Counted from the first letter of the stretch, positions 1-6,993 are shown. The stretch: DNA of 15,177 bases from DATBFX01 sp036558305 (GCA_036558305.1 DATBFX010000535.1:1-15177); one strand, 5' to 3'. The notes: a model not told the origin generated them from the letters alone. Made by a program: numbers and translations.

Positions 1-2349
1 CCGCGCCGCCGCGAACGCGACGTCGCCGAGCCGCGCCCGCAGTTCGGCGGCGCAGCGTTCCGTGGAGGCGCGGTCGTACGACCAGATCGCGGCACCGATC
101 CGCGTGCGCACGGCCTCGGCGGCGCCGAGGAGGTGGGCGGCCCGCTCCGGTTGCCCCGTCGCGGCGGCGAGCAGGGCGACGCCGTCGAAACTCTCCGCCA
201 GACCGTTCTTGTTGCTCAACTGTCGCCGCAACTCAAGGGCTTCCGCATGCAAGAGTTCCGCCCGCTCGTAGTCGCCGAGGGCCGAGGCGACGAAGCCGAG
301 GTTGGCGAGCGAGTAGGCGACCCCGTAGTCGTCGCCCAGCGCCCGGCGCAACGTCAGGGCTTCCTCGTGCCAGACCGCCGCCCGCGCGAAATCGCGCCGC
401 TCCCAGGCCAGCATGCCGAGGCTGTTGAGCGCCATGCCGGCGCCGGCCCGATCGTCGAGGGCCCGGCAGAGCGCCAGCGCCTCCTCGTTCAGCGCTTCGG
501 CTCGGGCGCGGTCGCCGGCGCCGTGGGCAACGTGACCCAGGGTGATCAGCGAAGTGGCGACACCGACCCGGTCGCCGAGGGCAGCGTAGAGCGCGCGGGC
601 TTCCTCGCCGACCATTTCCGCCCGTCGATAATCGCCTTGCCGGTAGGCGATCACGCTCGCGCCCCGCAGGGTCTTCGCCCGCACAGCGGTCGGGACGCCA
701 TCCTCAAAGACCAGCGCCCGTTCGAGCCAGCGGCGACCCTCGTCGTAATCGCCGCGCGTCGTCCAAAACCGCCAGAGCGCCGCGCACAGACGCAGGGCCA
801 TCGCCCCGTCCCGCCGCGCGAAGACCCAATCGAGGGCCGCCCGCAGATTGTCGACGTCGCGATCCAGCCGTCTCAACCACGTTTCCTGGTCGGGGCCCCG
901 CAGGTGGGGTTCCGCCTCCTCCGCCAGCGCCAGGCACCAGACCGCATGCCGGTGCCGGATGACCTCCTCCTCGCCGGCCGCGACGAGGCATTCGAGCCCG
1001 TACTCGCGCATCGTTTCCAGCAACCCGAACCGCGCCTCGTCGTGGTCGATCGGGCGGAGCAGGTTCTTGTCGACGAGGGAGGCGATGCCGTCGAGGACGG
1101 GGGCGGAGGGCGGAGGGCGGAGGGCGGGAGGAGAACCGTTCTCTTCCGCCTTCCGCCCTCCGCCTTCCGCCCCAATCGCTTCGGCCGCCTCCAGCGCGAA
1201 ACCGCCGGCGAAGACGGCGAGGCGGCGGAAGAGCGCCCGCTCGTCGGGATCGAGGAGGTCGTGGCTCCAGTCGAGGGTTGCGCGCAGGGTTTGTTGGCGG
1301 GCCGGGAGGTCCTGCGCGCCGCTGGTGAGGAGTGGCAAGCGGTGTTCGAGGCGTACCAGGAGGGCCGCCGGGGTCAGGATCTTGGTCCGCGCGGCGGCGA
1401 GTTCGATCGCGAGGGGAAGGCCGTCGAGGCGGACGGCGATCTCGGCGACGGTACGCGCGTTCTCCTCGGTGACGGCGAAGGCGCGGCGCGCCGCTTCCGC
1501 CTGACGGACGAAGAGGGCGACCGCGGGGATGCCGGCGAGGTCGGCGGCGGGCGGCAATCGCTCCAGATCGGGCAGTGCCAGCGGCGCCAGCAGGTATTCC
1601 CGCTCGATCCGCAGGCGAAGCGGTTGCCGGCTGGTGGCAAGGATCGTCAAACCGGCGCAGGCGGCGAGCAGGTCGCCGACGACCGTCGCGGCGGCGATCA
1701 GGTGCTCGACGTTGTCCAGCACCACCAGCAACCGGAGTCCGACCAGCGACGCGACCAGACTCTCGCGCAGCGACTGCACGCCACCTTCCTGCACCCCCAG
1801 CGTCCGCGCGAGCGAGGGCAGGACGAGGGCGGGATCGGTCACCGGCGCGAGATCGACGAACCAGACGCCGTCGGGAAACGCGCCGGCCAGACGGAACGCG
1901 ACGTCGAGGGCAAGCCGCGTTTTGCCGACACCGCCCGGCCCGACCAGCGTCACCAACCGGACGTCCGGTTGCATCAGCAGCGAGGTCACCGCCGCCACCT
2001 CGCGGTCGCGGCCGACGAGCGCATTCGGTGGCAATGGTAGGGTGCCGCGTCGCGCGGCGGGAGGAGCGGCCACGTCCGGGCGGCCGGCGGTGGGGTAGCC
2101 GCGCGCCCGCGCGGCGAACGCCTCGCGGTCGGCATCCGATAGGTGCAGCCCGTCCGCCAGCATCCGGACGGTGTCGCGGCGCGGGCGCTGGATCGCGCCC
2201 CGTTCGAGGTCGCTGACCAGGCGGGCACTGACCCCGGCCCGCTCGGCCAACTCTTCCTGGGTCAGGTCCGCCGAGGAGCGGAGGCGCCTGAGGAGGACGC
2301 CGAATTCGGGTGGCAACCCGGTGCTTGTCTGGTCGCTCTCCTTCGCCAT
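1..2349 (-). CDS. XRE-HTH / STAND (NB-ARC-like) ATPase / TPR transcriptional regulator, C-terminus cut by window edge
   Basis: The frame stays open from the ATG at 2349 to base 1, giving 783 codons. Domains in order: an XRE helix-turn-helix (about residues 15-75, with LTQEELAERAGVS and VSDLERG); a STAND-type ATPase with Walker A GPGGVGKT (137-144), Walker B VVLDNVEH (209-216) and a GLPLAIELAAA motif; a winged-helix segment; then many TPR-like helical pairs (A..GDY..A..L..EAL) to the end. Family knowledge: such proteins are ATP-switched, ligand-responsive cytoplasmic regulators. The start is chosen because it matches the paralog at 4371-6857, which keeps the same N-terminus. By comparison with that paralog, about 40 C-terminal residues lie outside the window. 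A palindromic hairpin (1100-1173) encodes residues 393-417. The gene is divergent from the arginine decarboxylase operon and may regulate it (inference). The ligand is unknown. Confidence 0.9.
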   Translation of the reverse strand, partial: MAKESDQTSTGLPPEFGVLLRRLRSSADLTQEELAERAGVSARLVSDLERGAIQRPRRDTVRMLADGLHLSDADREAFAARARGYPTAGRPDVAAPPAARRGTLPLPPNALVGRDREVAAVTSLLMQPDVRLVTLVGPGGVGKTRLALDVAFRLAGAFPDGVWFVDLAPVTDPALVLPSLARTLGVQEGGVQSLRESLVASLVGLRLLVVLDNVEHLIAAATVVGDLLAACAGLTILATSRQPLRLRIEREYLLAPLALPDLERLPPAADLAGIPAVALFVRQAEAARRAFAVTEENARTVAEIAVRLDGLPLAIELAAARTKILTPAALLVRLEHRLPLLTSGAQDLPARQQTLRATLDWSHDLLDPDERALFRRLAVFAGGFALEAAEAIGAEGGGRKAEENGSPPALRPPPSAPVLDGIASLVDKNLLRPIDHDEARFGLLETMREYGLECLVAAGEEEVIRHRHAVWCLALAEEAEPHLRGPDQETWLRRLDRDVDNLRAALDWVFARRDGAMALRLCAALWRFWTTRGDYDEGRRWLERALVFEDGVPTAVRAKTLRGASVIAYRQGDYRRAEMVGEEARALYAALGDRVGVATSLITLGHVAHGAGDRARAEALNEEALALCRALDDRAGAGMALNSLGMLAWERRDFARAAVWHEEALTLRRALGDDYGVAYSLANLGFVASALGDYERAELLHAEALELRRQLSNKNGLAESFDGVALLAAATGQPERAAHLLGAAEAVRTRIGAAIWSYDRASTERCAAELRARLGDVAFAAAR
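1100..1173. repeat. Palindromic hairpin of GGGCGGA units, in frame inside the regulator gene
   Basis: The left arm repeats a 7-base GGGCGGA unit four times. The right arm is its near-complete reverse complement, with a few G/A differences that would form G-U pairs in RNA. The centre is also palindromic (GAGAAC and GTTCTC around one C), so almost all 74 bases can fold into one stem. It lies inside the minus-strand regulator and encodes a low-complexity Gly/Pro-rich linker at residues 393-417, after the AEAIG motif and before VLD..ASLVDK. The reading frame is preserved. Confidence 0.9.
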
Positions 2350-2360
2350 CTGCCCGTCCC

Positions 2361-2376
2361 CCCTCGCCAGAGAGGG
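2361..2376 (-). promoter_or_regulatory. Leader hairpin next to the regulator ribosome binding site
   Basis: CCCTC (2361-2365) and GAGGG (2372-2376) form a 5-base-pair stem with a 6-base loop. It overlaps the G-rich Shine-Dalgarno tract of the regulator starting at 2349. The paralog has a similar-sized palindrome in the same place (6866-6879), so it may affect translation. The stem is short and unproven. Confidence 0.3.
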
Positions 2377-2377
2377 C

Positions 2378-2417
2378 GCTGATCGCATTGGGTGAGGATC
2401 GTACCACGCGCCAGGCG
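2378..2417 (-). promoter_or_regulatory. Conserved promoter block of the first regulator, extended -10 type
   Basis: Thirty-three of 40 bases match 6885-6924, which lies upstream of the paralogous regulator. On the minus strand the core reads GTGGTACGATCC, containing TGGTACGAT, a fair extended -10 (TGn plus a TATAAT-like hexamer). It ends 48 bases before the ATG; the paralog has 47. No clear -35 is visible. The conservation and matching distance support a promoter or autoregulatory operator. Either could also act on the divergent decarboxylase operon. Confidence 0.55.
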
Positions 2418-2457
2418 TTAGCCCGCGCCAAAAGCTGTGAGCGGAACTGTGGGTCGG

Positions 2458-2557
2458 TTTCCTGGTGGTCGCGCTTCGGCAACGGCAGACTGGTCTCACG
2501 AGGGCCGGAAGATCGACGGCGGGCGGAAACGAGTCGGGGACGGAGAGAACCAGGAGG
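2458..2557 (+). promoter_or_regulatory. Leader of the arginine decarboxylase operon: AGGAGG ribosome binding site and possible sequestering helix
   Basis: AGGAGG at 2552-2557 sits 6 bases before the GTG at 2564 and decides that start. TTTCCTGGT at 2458-2466 can pair with ACCAGGAGG at 2549-2557 (seven Watson-Crick and two G-U pairs), which would bury the whole ribosome binding site. The 82 bases between the arms include further short complementary pieces (CTTC/GAAG and GGC/GCC). The binding site is firm; the regulatory helix is a candidate only, since such pairings also arise by chance in GC-rich DNA. Confidence 0.45.
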
Positions 2558-2563
2558 TGTGGC

Positions 2564-3064
2564 GTGGAGATCCAGCTCGTGTCCGGTGTCGGCCGTGCCC
2601 GCACGTTGTTGTCGTCGTTCGATGCCGCACTCGGCATCTGCGGCGTGCTCAACTACAACCTGATCCCGCTCTCCTCGGTCGTGCCGCCGCGATCGACGCT
2701 CGTCGAGGTCGACCGCTTCGTCCCGTCCACGGACGAGGACCGGCACGGCGACCGGCTCTACGTCGTCAAAGCCGATGCCCGCGCGGACGAACCCGGGCGT
2801 GCCGTCGGTGCCGCGATCGGTTGGTACCGCTGGGGCGACGACCGCGGCGTCTTCGTCGAGCACGAGGTCGTCGGGTATTCGCGAAGCGGGGTCGACACCG
2901 AACTGCGCTGCCGCGTCCACGAATCGCTCGAGGATCTCTGCCAATTCCGCGATGTCCCGTTCGCGCCCAACCGGGTCGGTCTGCGCCTGGTCTCGGCCGA
3001 CGTCGACGGAACGCCGACGACGGCGCTCGTCCTTGCCGTTTACCGGGCCGAAGCCTGGTCATGA
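2564..3064 (+). CDS. Pyruvoyl-dependent arginine decarboxylase
   Basis: This enzyme converts L-arginine to agmatine and CO2. The 166 residues match the family's usual length (about 160). The proenzyme cleavage region reads NLIPLSSVVPP; by family precedent it self-cleaves between Ser37 and Ser38, and Ser38 becomes the pyruvoyl group. The upstream FDAALG and Asn32 fit the archaeal enzyme, and Glu99 in FVEHE aligns with its catalytic glutamate. The GTG start has a perfect AGGAGG 6 bases upstream and begins right before the conserved LVSG strand; the frame is open further upstream (to 2465), but that stretch has no family resemblance. It is the first gene of a tight operon: a 29-base gap leads to the methyltransferase. 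The family is best known in archaea and scattered bacteria. A relaxed substrate choice is possible. Confidence 0.9.
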   Translation: MEIQLVSGVGRARTLLSSFDAALGICGVLNYNLIPLSSVVPPRSTLVEVDRFVPSTDEDRHGDRLYVVKADARADEPGRAVGAAIGWYRWGDDRGVFVEHEVVGYSRSGVDTELRCRVHESLEDLCQFRDVPFAPNRVGLRLVSADVDGTPTTALVLAVYRAEAWS

Positions 3065-3093
3065 CCAATCACTGTGGGTAAGGAGCAACGCAA

Positions 3094-3999
3094 ATGTCCG
3101 AAATTTGGTCGGGGACCGACTTCCCGTACATGTGTCTGAAGGACCGGGTGCGCACCGAGGCGTTCCGGCGGGCGATCGCGGAGGTGGTCCGCCCCGGCGA
3201 CGTGATGGTCGACGCCGGCGCCGGCACCGGCATCCTCTCCTTTTTCGCCGCGGCCAACGGCGCCGGCCGCGTCTACGCGGTGGAGATCGACCCGCTGCTG
3301 GTCGCCAACCTCCGCGCGAGCGTCGCCCTCAACGGGTTGGAGGGCGTGGTTTCGGTGGTGTCGGGCGACGCGACGCAGGCGGATCTGCCGCACGGGGTCG
3401 ACGTGTTCGTCGGCGAACTCGTCGATACCGGTCTTCTGGACGAGATGCAGGTCGAGGTCGTCAATACCCTCCGCGCGCGCGGTGTGATCGGTCCCGCCAC
3501 ACGGTTGATCCCCGCGCAGTACACCACGTTCGCCGAGTTGGTCGCGGTCGACGAATCCTACTACGGTTTCCGGATCGTCGCGCCCAAACACGAGTGGCCG
3601 TTCTATGCCACGGCGGACCCAACCTGGCAGAAGACGGCGATCAGACCGCTGACCGAACGCGTGCCGGTTGCACACGTCGATTTCCGCAACGCCGTCGAGC
3701 CGGCGGTCTCACGCGACGTCGGTCTCACCTGCACCGGCGACGGACTTGCCAACGCCATCCGACTCTCGGGCACCTGCCGGCTGTCGCCCACGGTCTCGCT
3801 CGGTGCGACCAACGCCTTCAACGGCGACAAGATTCTGCATCTCCCCGGCAGCGTGCGCACCATCGCCGGACAGACGCTCGGACTCCGCGTCGAGTTCGCG
3901 TACGGCAAAGGACTGGGCTCGTTCGGTTGCCACGTGGACTCCGCTCCGCATCACGTCGCGCCGGTGCCGGGCAAGCGCCTTGTCAGGAGGGCGTCATGA
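3094..3999 (+). CDS. PRMT-like SAM-dependent methyltransferase, probable guanidino-N-methyltransferase
   Basis: This 301-residue class I methyltransferase carries PRMT family marks. The N-terminal CLKDRVRTEAFRRAI resembles the PRMT ML.D..R...Y..A helix. SAM motif I is VDAGAGTGILSFFAA (39-53), followed by acidic Glu64 in YAVE. A double-E hairpin has Glu108 and Glu117, nine apart as in PRMT1 (E144/E153), where both hold the arginine guanidinium. A PTW at 176-178 stands where PRMTs have THW. The C-terminal 170 residues look beta-rich, like the PRMT barrel, but the protein lacks an obvious dimerisation arm. AAGGAG lies 8 bases before the ATG. Between the decarboxylase and the SMR gene, a small guanidino substrate (agmatine or arginine) is more likely than protein (inference); SznE of streptozotocin biosynthesis is a precedent for free arginine. 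A generic or ribosomal-protein methyltransferase label is possible but fits the motifs less well. Confidence 0.82.
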   Translation: MSEIWSGTDFPYMCLKDRVRTEAFRRAIAEVVRPGDVMVDAGAGTGILSFFAAANGAGRVYAVEIDPLLVANLRASVALNGLEGVVSVVSGDATQADLPHGVDVFVGELVDTGLLDEMQVEVVNTLRARGVIGPATRLIPAQYTTFAELVAVDESYYGFRIVAPKHEWPFYATADPTWQKTAIRPLTERVPVAHVDFRNAVEPAVSRDVGLTCTGDGLANAIRLSGTCRLSPTVSLGATNAFNGDKILHLPGSVRTIAGQTLGLRVEFAYGKGLGSFGCHVDSAPHHVAPVPGKRLVRRAS

Positions 4000-4346
4000 C
4001 GATCGCTTCGGCCACGGGTGCCTGGGCGGGGTTGCTCTTGCTGTCGATCGTGGCGGATGCCGGAGCGACCGCGTACCTCAAGCTGGCCGGGGACCGGCTC
4101 GACGGTCTCTCGTTCCTCTGGGCAACGGTCGTCGGTGTGGCGGTCTTCGCGCCCTCGATCATCCTGTTCGGTCTCGCGATGAAATCCGGTCCGTCCTATC
4201 TCGCCACCGTGGGCGTCTGGGCAGTCGGGATCTACGCCGCCAACGCGGTCGTGGGCGTCGTCGCGTTCGACGATGCCGTGGACGTCCGCACCGCGTTGGG
4301 CATCGCCGCCGCCTGCCTGGCGGTGGTGCTGCTCACTCCCGCGTAG
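3996..4346 (+). CDS. Small multidrug resistance (SMR/EmrE-like) four-helix transporter
   Basis: The 116-residue protein is almost entirely four hydrophobic helices (about 8-27, 37-61, 68-90 and 98-115), the size and layout of SMR transporters. These act as dual-topology or paired inner-membrane dimers and exchange protons for cations, guanidinium compounds or spermidine. In helix 1, IVADAGATAYLK aligns with the EmrE ILAEVIGTTLMK region, placing Asp21 where the essential Glu14 lies. Trp75 in TVGVW fits the conserved helix-3 tryptophan, and FDDAVDVRTALGI fits the loop before helix 4. The ATG overlaps the methyltransferase stop as ATGA, with AGGAGG 5 bases upstream, so it is translationally coupled. 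Context suggests export of agmatine or its methylated form (inference). A short EamA/DMT-type protein is the alternative. Confidence 0.72.
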   Translation: MTIASATGAWAGLLLLSIVADAGATAYLKLAGDRLDGLSFLWATVVGVAVFAPSIILFGLAMKSGPSYLATVGVWAVGIYAANAVVGVVAFDDAVDVRTALGIAAACLAVVLLTPA

Positions 4347-4350
4347 GGCG

Positions 4351-4368
4351 GAACGGAGCGCACCGTTC
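4351..4368. terminator. Possible bidirectional terminator hairpin between convergent genes
   Basis: GAACGG (4351-4356) and CCGTTC (4363-4368) form a 6-base-pair stem with a 6-base loop. It lies in the 24-base gap between the convergent SMR and regulator genes. There is no clear U-run on either side, so it is a weak terminator candidate. Confidence 0.35.
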
Positions 4369-4370
4369 GT

Positions 4371-6857
4371 TCAATGGGCCCCGGCGTCGATTGCCCGGTC
4401 GTCTGGTGCCAACCACGGATCGCCGGCGAGGGGAGAGGGATCGCTTTCGAGCGCGTAGGCGATGGCCTCGTCCAGGGTCATGGCACGGCCCGCTTCCCAC
4501 GCCGCGGCAAACGCCGCGTCGCCCAGGCGCACCCGGATCTGGGCGATGCGGCGCTCGTTGTGGTCGCGGTCGCTGGGTACCAGCGGGACGCCGATGCGGG
4601 CGCGCAGGGCAGCGGCCACGCCGAACAGGTGAGCGGCGTGCACGTCGTTCCGCAATTCGACGTCGTTCAGAGCGACGTTTTCGAAGCTGTCGACGAGACC
4701 GTGGATGTTGCCGAGGGCGGCCTCCAGCACCAGCGATTCCTTCTGCAAAGCCGCCGCCCGCGCGTAGTCGCCGCGGTCGGTGGCGACGAGACCGAGGTTT
4801 GAGAGCGACTGCGCCATGCCGATCCGGTCCCTCACCTCCCGCCGGAGCGCCAGTGCCTCTTCGTGCAGTTCCTCCGCGCGTTCGTAGTCGCCCTGCCGCC
4901 ACGCGATCAGGCCGAGCGCGTTGACCGTGCGGGCGGCACGGCCGCGGTCGCCGAGGCGCCGGAAGAGTTCCCGGGCTTCCATGGCCAGGACGGTTGCCCG
5001 CCCAAAGTCACCCGAGGCCTGGGAGACGTTGGCGAGCGCGCTGAGTGCAACGGCAGTGCCGGTCTGGTCACCCTGGGCGCGACAGAGCGCCAGTGCCTCC
5101 TCGCCGATCGCAGACGCCGCCCCGTAGTCGCCCTGGTAGTACGCGACCACCGCCGCAATGGAGAGTGCGCTGGCACGGACGGCCGGGGGGACCGCCACGT
5201 CCATCGCCAACGCCTGGCTCAACCACCGGCGCCCCTCGCTGCCGAGTCCGCGGCTCGTCCAGAACCGTTCCAGCGACGCTGCCAGGCGCATGGCGGTCTC
5301 CGCGTCGCGGCGCTCGATCGCCCAACCGAGGGCGGCGCGGAGGTTGTCGAGTTCGATTTCCAACCGGCCGTACCACCGCTGCTGGTCGGGTCCGGTGAGT
5401 TCGGGTTCGGCCCGCTCCGCCAGTGCCAGGCACCAGGCGACGTGACGGTCCCGCACCGTCGCCGCCTCACCCGCGGTCGCGAGGCATTCGAGTCCGTACT
5501 CGCGCATCGTCTCCAGCATCCCGAAACGGGAGTCGTCGTCCTGGTCGAGGGCACGGAGCAGATGCTTGTCGACGAGGGAGGCGAGGAGGTCGAGGACGGA
5601 GGGGGACAGGGGGGCAGGGGGACAGGGGGGCAGGAGATCGGTCATCTGTCCCCCTGTCCCCCTGCCCCCCTGTCCCCCTATCGCTTCGGCGGCGTCGAGC
5701 GTGAACCCGCCGACGAAGACGGCGAGGCGGCGGAACAGCACCTGCTCGTCGGGGCCGAGCAGGGCGTGACTCCAATCGAGGGTGGCGCGCATGGTCTGCT
5801 GGCGGGTCGGCAGGTCTTGCGCGCCTCCGGTCAGGAGGGGTAACCGGTGTTCCAGGCGCGCGCGCAAGGCGGCGGGTGACAGGACTTTGACCCAGGCGGC
5901 CGCCAGTTCGATCGCCAGCGGCAGGCCGTCGAGTCGCACCGCGATCTCCGCCACCGCCTGCGCGTTCTCCGCGGTCAGGGCGAACGTCCGCCGCGCTGCT
6001 TCCGCCCGGCGAACGAAGAGGTCGACGGCGGGCACGCGCGCCAGGTCGTCGGCCGCCGGTAGTCGTGCCAGGTCCGGCAATGCCAGCGGCGCCAGCGGGT
6101 ATTCCCGCTCGGCGCGAAGACGGAGCGGTTGCCGGCTCGTGGCCAGGATCGTCAAGCCCGCGCAGGCGCCGAGCAGATCGCCGACAACGGGCACGGCCGC
6201 GGTCAGGTGCTCGACGTTGTCGAGGACCACCAGAAGGCATCGCTCCAGGAGCGAGCCGACGAGGCTGTCGCGGAGTGGCAACCGGCCGCTCTCCCGCACG
6301 CCGAGCGTCAGGGCAATCGCGGGAAGGAGGAGCGCCGGGTCGGTCACCGGCGCGAGATCGACGAACGAGACGCCGTCGGGGAAAGCGTTGACCACACGAA
6401 ACGCGACGTCGAGGGCGAGGCGCGTCTTGCCGACGCCCCCGGGTCCAACCATGGTCAACAGGCGCACATCCGGTCGCACGAGGAGCGAGGTCACGGCCGC
6501 CACCTCGCGGTCGCGACCGACGAGGGCCGTCGGCGGCAGCGGGAGTGTGCCCGTACGCGTGGGTGAGGCGGTCGACGGGTCTCGGCCCGAAACCGCCGCT
6601 TGCCCGCGCGCCCGCGCGGTGAACGCCTCGCGGTCGACACCCGACAGGTGCAGCGCGTCCGCCAGCATCCGGACGGTGTCGCGGCGCGGGCGCTGGATCG
6701 CCCCCCGCTCGAGGTCGCTGACCAGGCGCGAACTGACGCCGGCCCGCTCGGCAAGCTCTTCCTGCGTCAGGTCCGCCGAAGTGCGAAGGCGCCTGAGGAG
6801 GACGCCGAATTCGGGCGGCAGCTCCGCGCTCCTCGTCTCGTCGCTTGCCGTCGCCAT
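4371..6857 (-). CDS. XRE-HTH / STAND (NB-ARC-like) ATPase / TPR transcriptional regulator, complete paralog
   Basis: The 828-residue protein is a close paralog of the regulator at 1-2349, near-identical in its N-terminal third. It has an XRE helix-turn-helix (about 15-75), Walker A GPGGVGKT, Walker B VVLDNVEH, GLPLAIELAAA, a winged-helix region, and TPR-like repeats such as GDYERAEELHEEALALRRE. The chosen ATG at 6857 matches the paralog's start and has GGGAGG 7 bases upstream. The frame runs open to 7187, but using that would overlap the divergent binding-protein gene and add residues unlike the family. A hairpin at 5600-5679 encodes residues 393-420. It is convergent with the arginine decarboxylase operon (24-base gap) and divergent from the peptide transporter operon, which it may regulate (inference). 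Ligand unknown. Confidence 0.93.
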   Translation of the reverse strand: MATASDETRSAELPPEFGVLLRRLRTSADLTQEELAERAGVSSRLVSDLERGAIQRPRRDTVRMLADALHLSGVDREAFTARARGQAAVSGRDPSTASPTRTGTLPLPPTALVGRDREVAAVTSLLVRPDVRLLTMVGPGGVGKTRLALDVAFRVVNAFPDGVSFVDLAPVTDPALLLPAIALTLGVRESGRLPLRDSLVGSLLERCLLVVLDNVEHLTAAVPVVGDLLGACAGLTILATSRQPLRLRAEREYPLAPLALPDLARLPAADDLARVPAVDLFVRRAEAARRTFALTAENAQAVAEIAVRLDGLPLAIELAAAWVKVLSPAALRARLEHRLPLLTGGAQDLPTRQQTMRATLDWSHALLGPDEQVLFRRLAVFVGGFTLDAAEAIGGQGGRGTGGQMTDLLPPCPPAPLSPSVLDLLASLVDKHLLRALDQDDDSRFGMLETMREYGLECLATAGEAATVRDRHVAWCLALAERAEPELTGPDQQRWYGRLEIELDNLRAALGWAIERRDAETAMRLAASLERFWTSRGLGSEGRRWLSQALAMDVAVPPAVRASALSIAAVVAYYQGDYGAASAIGEEALALCRAQGDQTGTAVALSALANVSQASGDFGRATVLAMEARELFRRLGDRGRAARTVNALGLIAWRQGDYERAEELHEEALALRREVRDRIGMAQSLSNLGLVATDRGDYARAAALQKESLVLEAALGNIHGLVDSFENVALNDVELRNDVHAAHLFGVAAALRARIGVPLVPSDRDHNERRIAQIRVRLGDAAFAAAWEAGRAMTLDEAIAYALESDPSPLAGDPWLAPDDRAIDAGAH
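5600..5679. repeat. Palindromic hairpin of GGGGGACA/GGGGGGCA units, in frame inside the second regulator gene
   Basis: Two 34-base arms (5600-5633 and 5646-5679) are reverse complements with one difference, around a 12-base loop. Each arm alternates 8-base units AGGGGGAC and AGGGGGGC. The flanks (GTCGAGGACGG on the left, ATCGCTTCGG on the right) are the same as those of the hairpin at 1100-1173, so it sits at the equivalent codon of the paralog, though its sequence is unrelated. It encodes a Gly/Pro-rich linker and keeps the frame. Confidence 0.92.
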
Positions 6858-6865
6858 GCGCGTCC

Positions 6866-6879
6866 CTCCCGATCGGGAG
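6866..6879. promoter_or_regulatory. Perfect 14-base palindrome over the regulator ribosome binding site
   Basis: CTCCCGATCGGGAG reads the same on both strands and overlaps the GGGAGG ribosome binding site of the minus-strand regulator. It could be an operator or an RNA hairpin (CTCCC stem, GATC loop). The other regulator has a comparable small inverted repeat in the same place (2361-2376), although the sequence differs. Confidence 0.4.
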
Positions 6880-6884
6880 CGGCC

Positions 6885-6924
6885 GCCGATCGCGTCGCGT
6901 GCGGATCGTACCACGCACCGGGCG
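6885..6924 (-). promoter_or_regulatory. Conserved promoter block of the second regulator, extended -10 type
   Basis: This block matches 2378-2417 at 33 of 40 positions. The invariant core on the minus strand is GCGTGGTACGATCC. Its TGGTACGAT resembles an extended -10 element and ends 47 bases before the ATG at 6857. It was probably kept since the regulators duplicated, so it is a good candidate for a shared promoter or self-recognised operator. Confidence 0.55.
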
Positions 6925-6993
6925 CCGGCCCGCACCGCGAATCCACGGGCCGGCGCGGGGATCGCATCAACCACGGCCTCGATTTGTGCAGAT

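Noticed and set aside
133..2040. Long plus-strand open frame (635 residues) opposite the first regulator
   Set aside because: It is antisense to a well-supported gene and encodes low-complexity Arg/Gly/Glu-rich sequence. GC-rich codons leave stop-free frames on the other strand.
2418..2550. Guanidine (ykkC-type) riboswitch before the decarboxylase
   Set aside because: Short resemblances exist, but I could not match the conserved consensus blocks in order. A covariance-model search would decide.
704..2944. Long minus-strand open frame (746 residues) overlapping the regulator and the decarboxylase
   Set aside because: It is out of frame with the regulator, has Arg/Pro-rich composition, no domain motifs, and runs through the regulator promoter.
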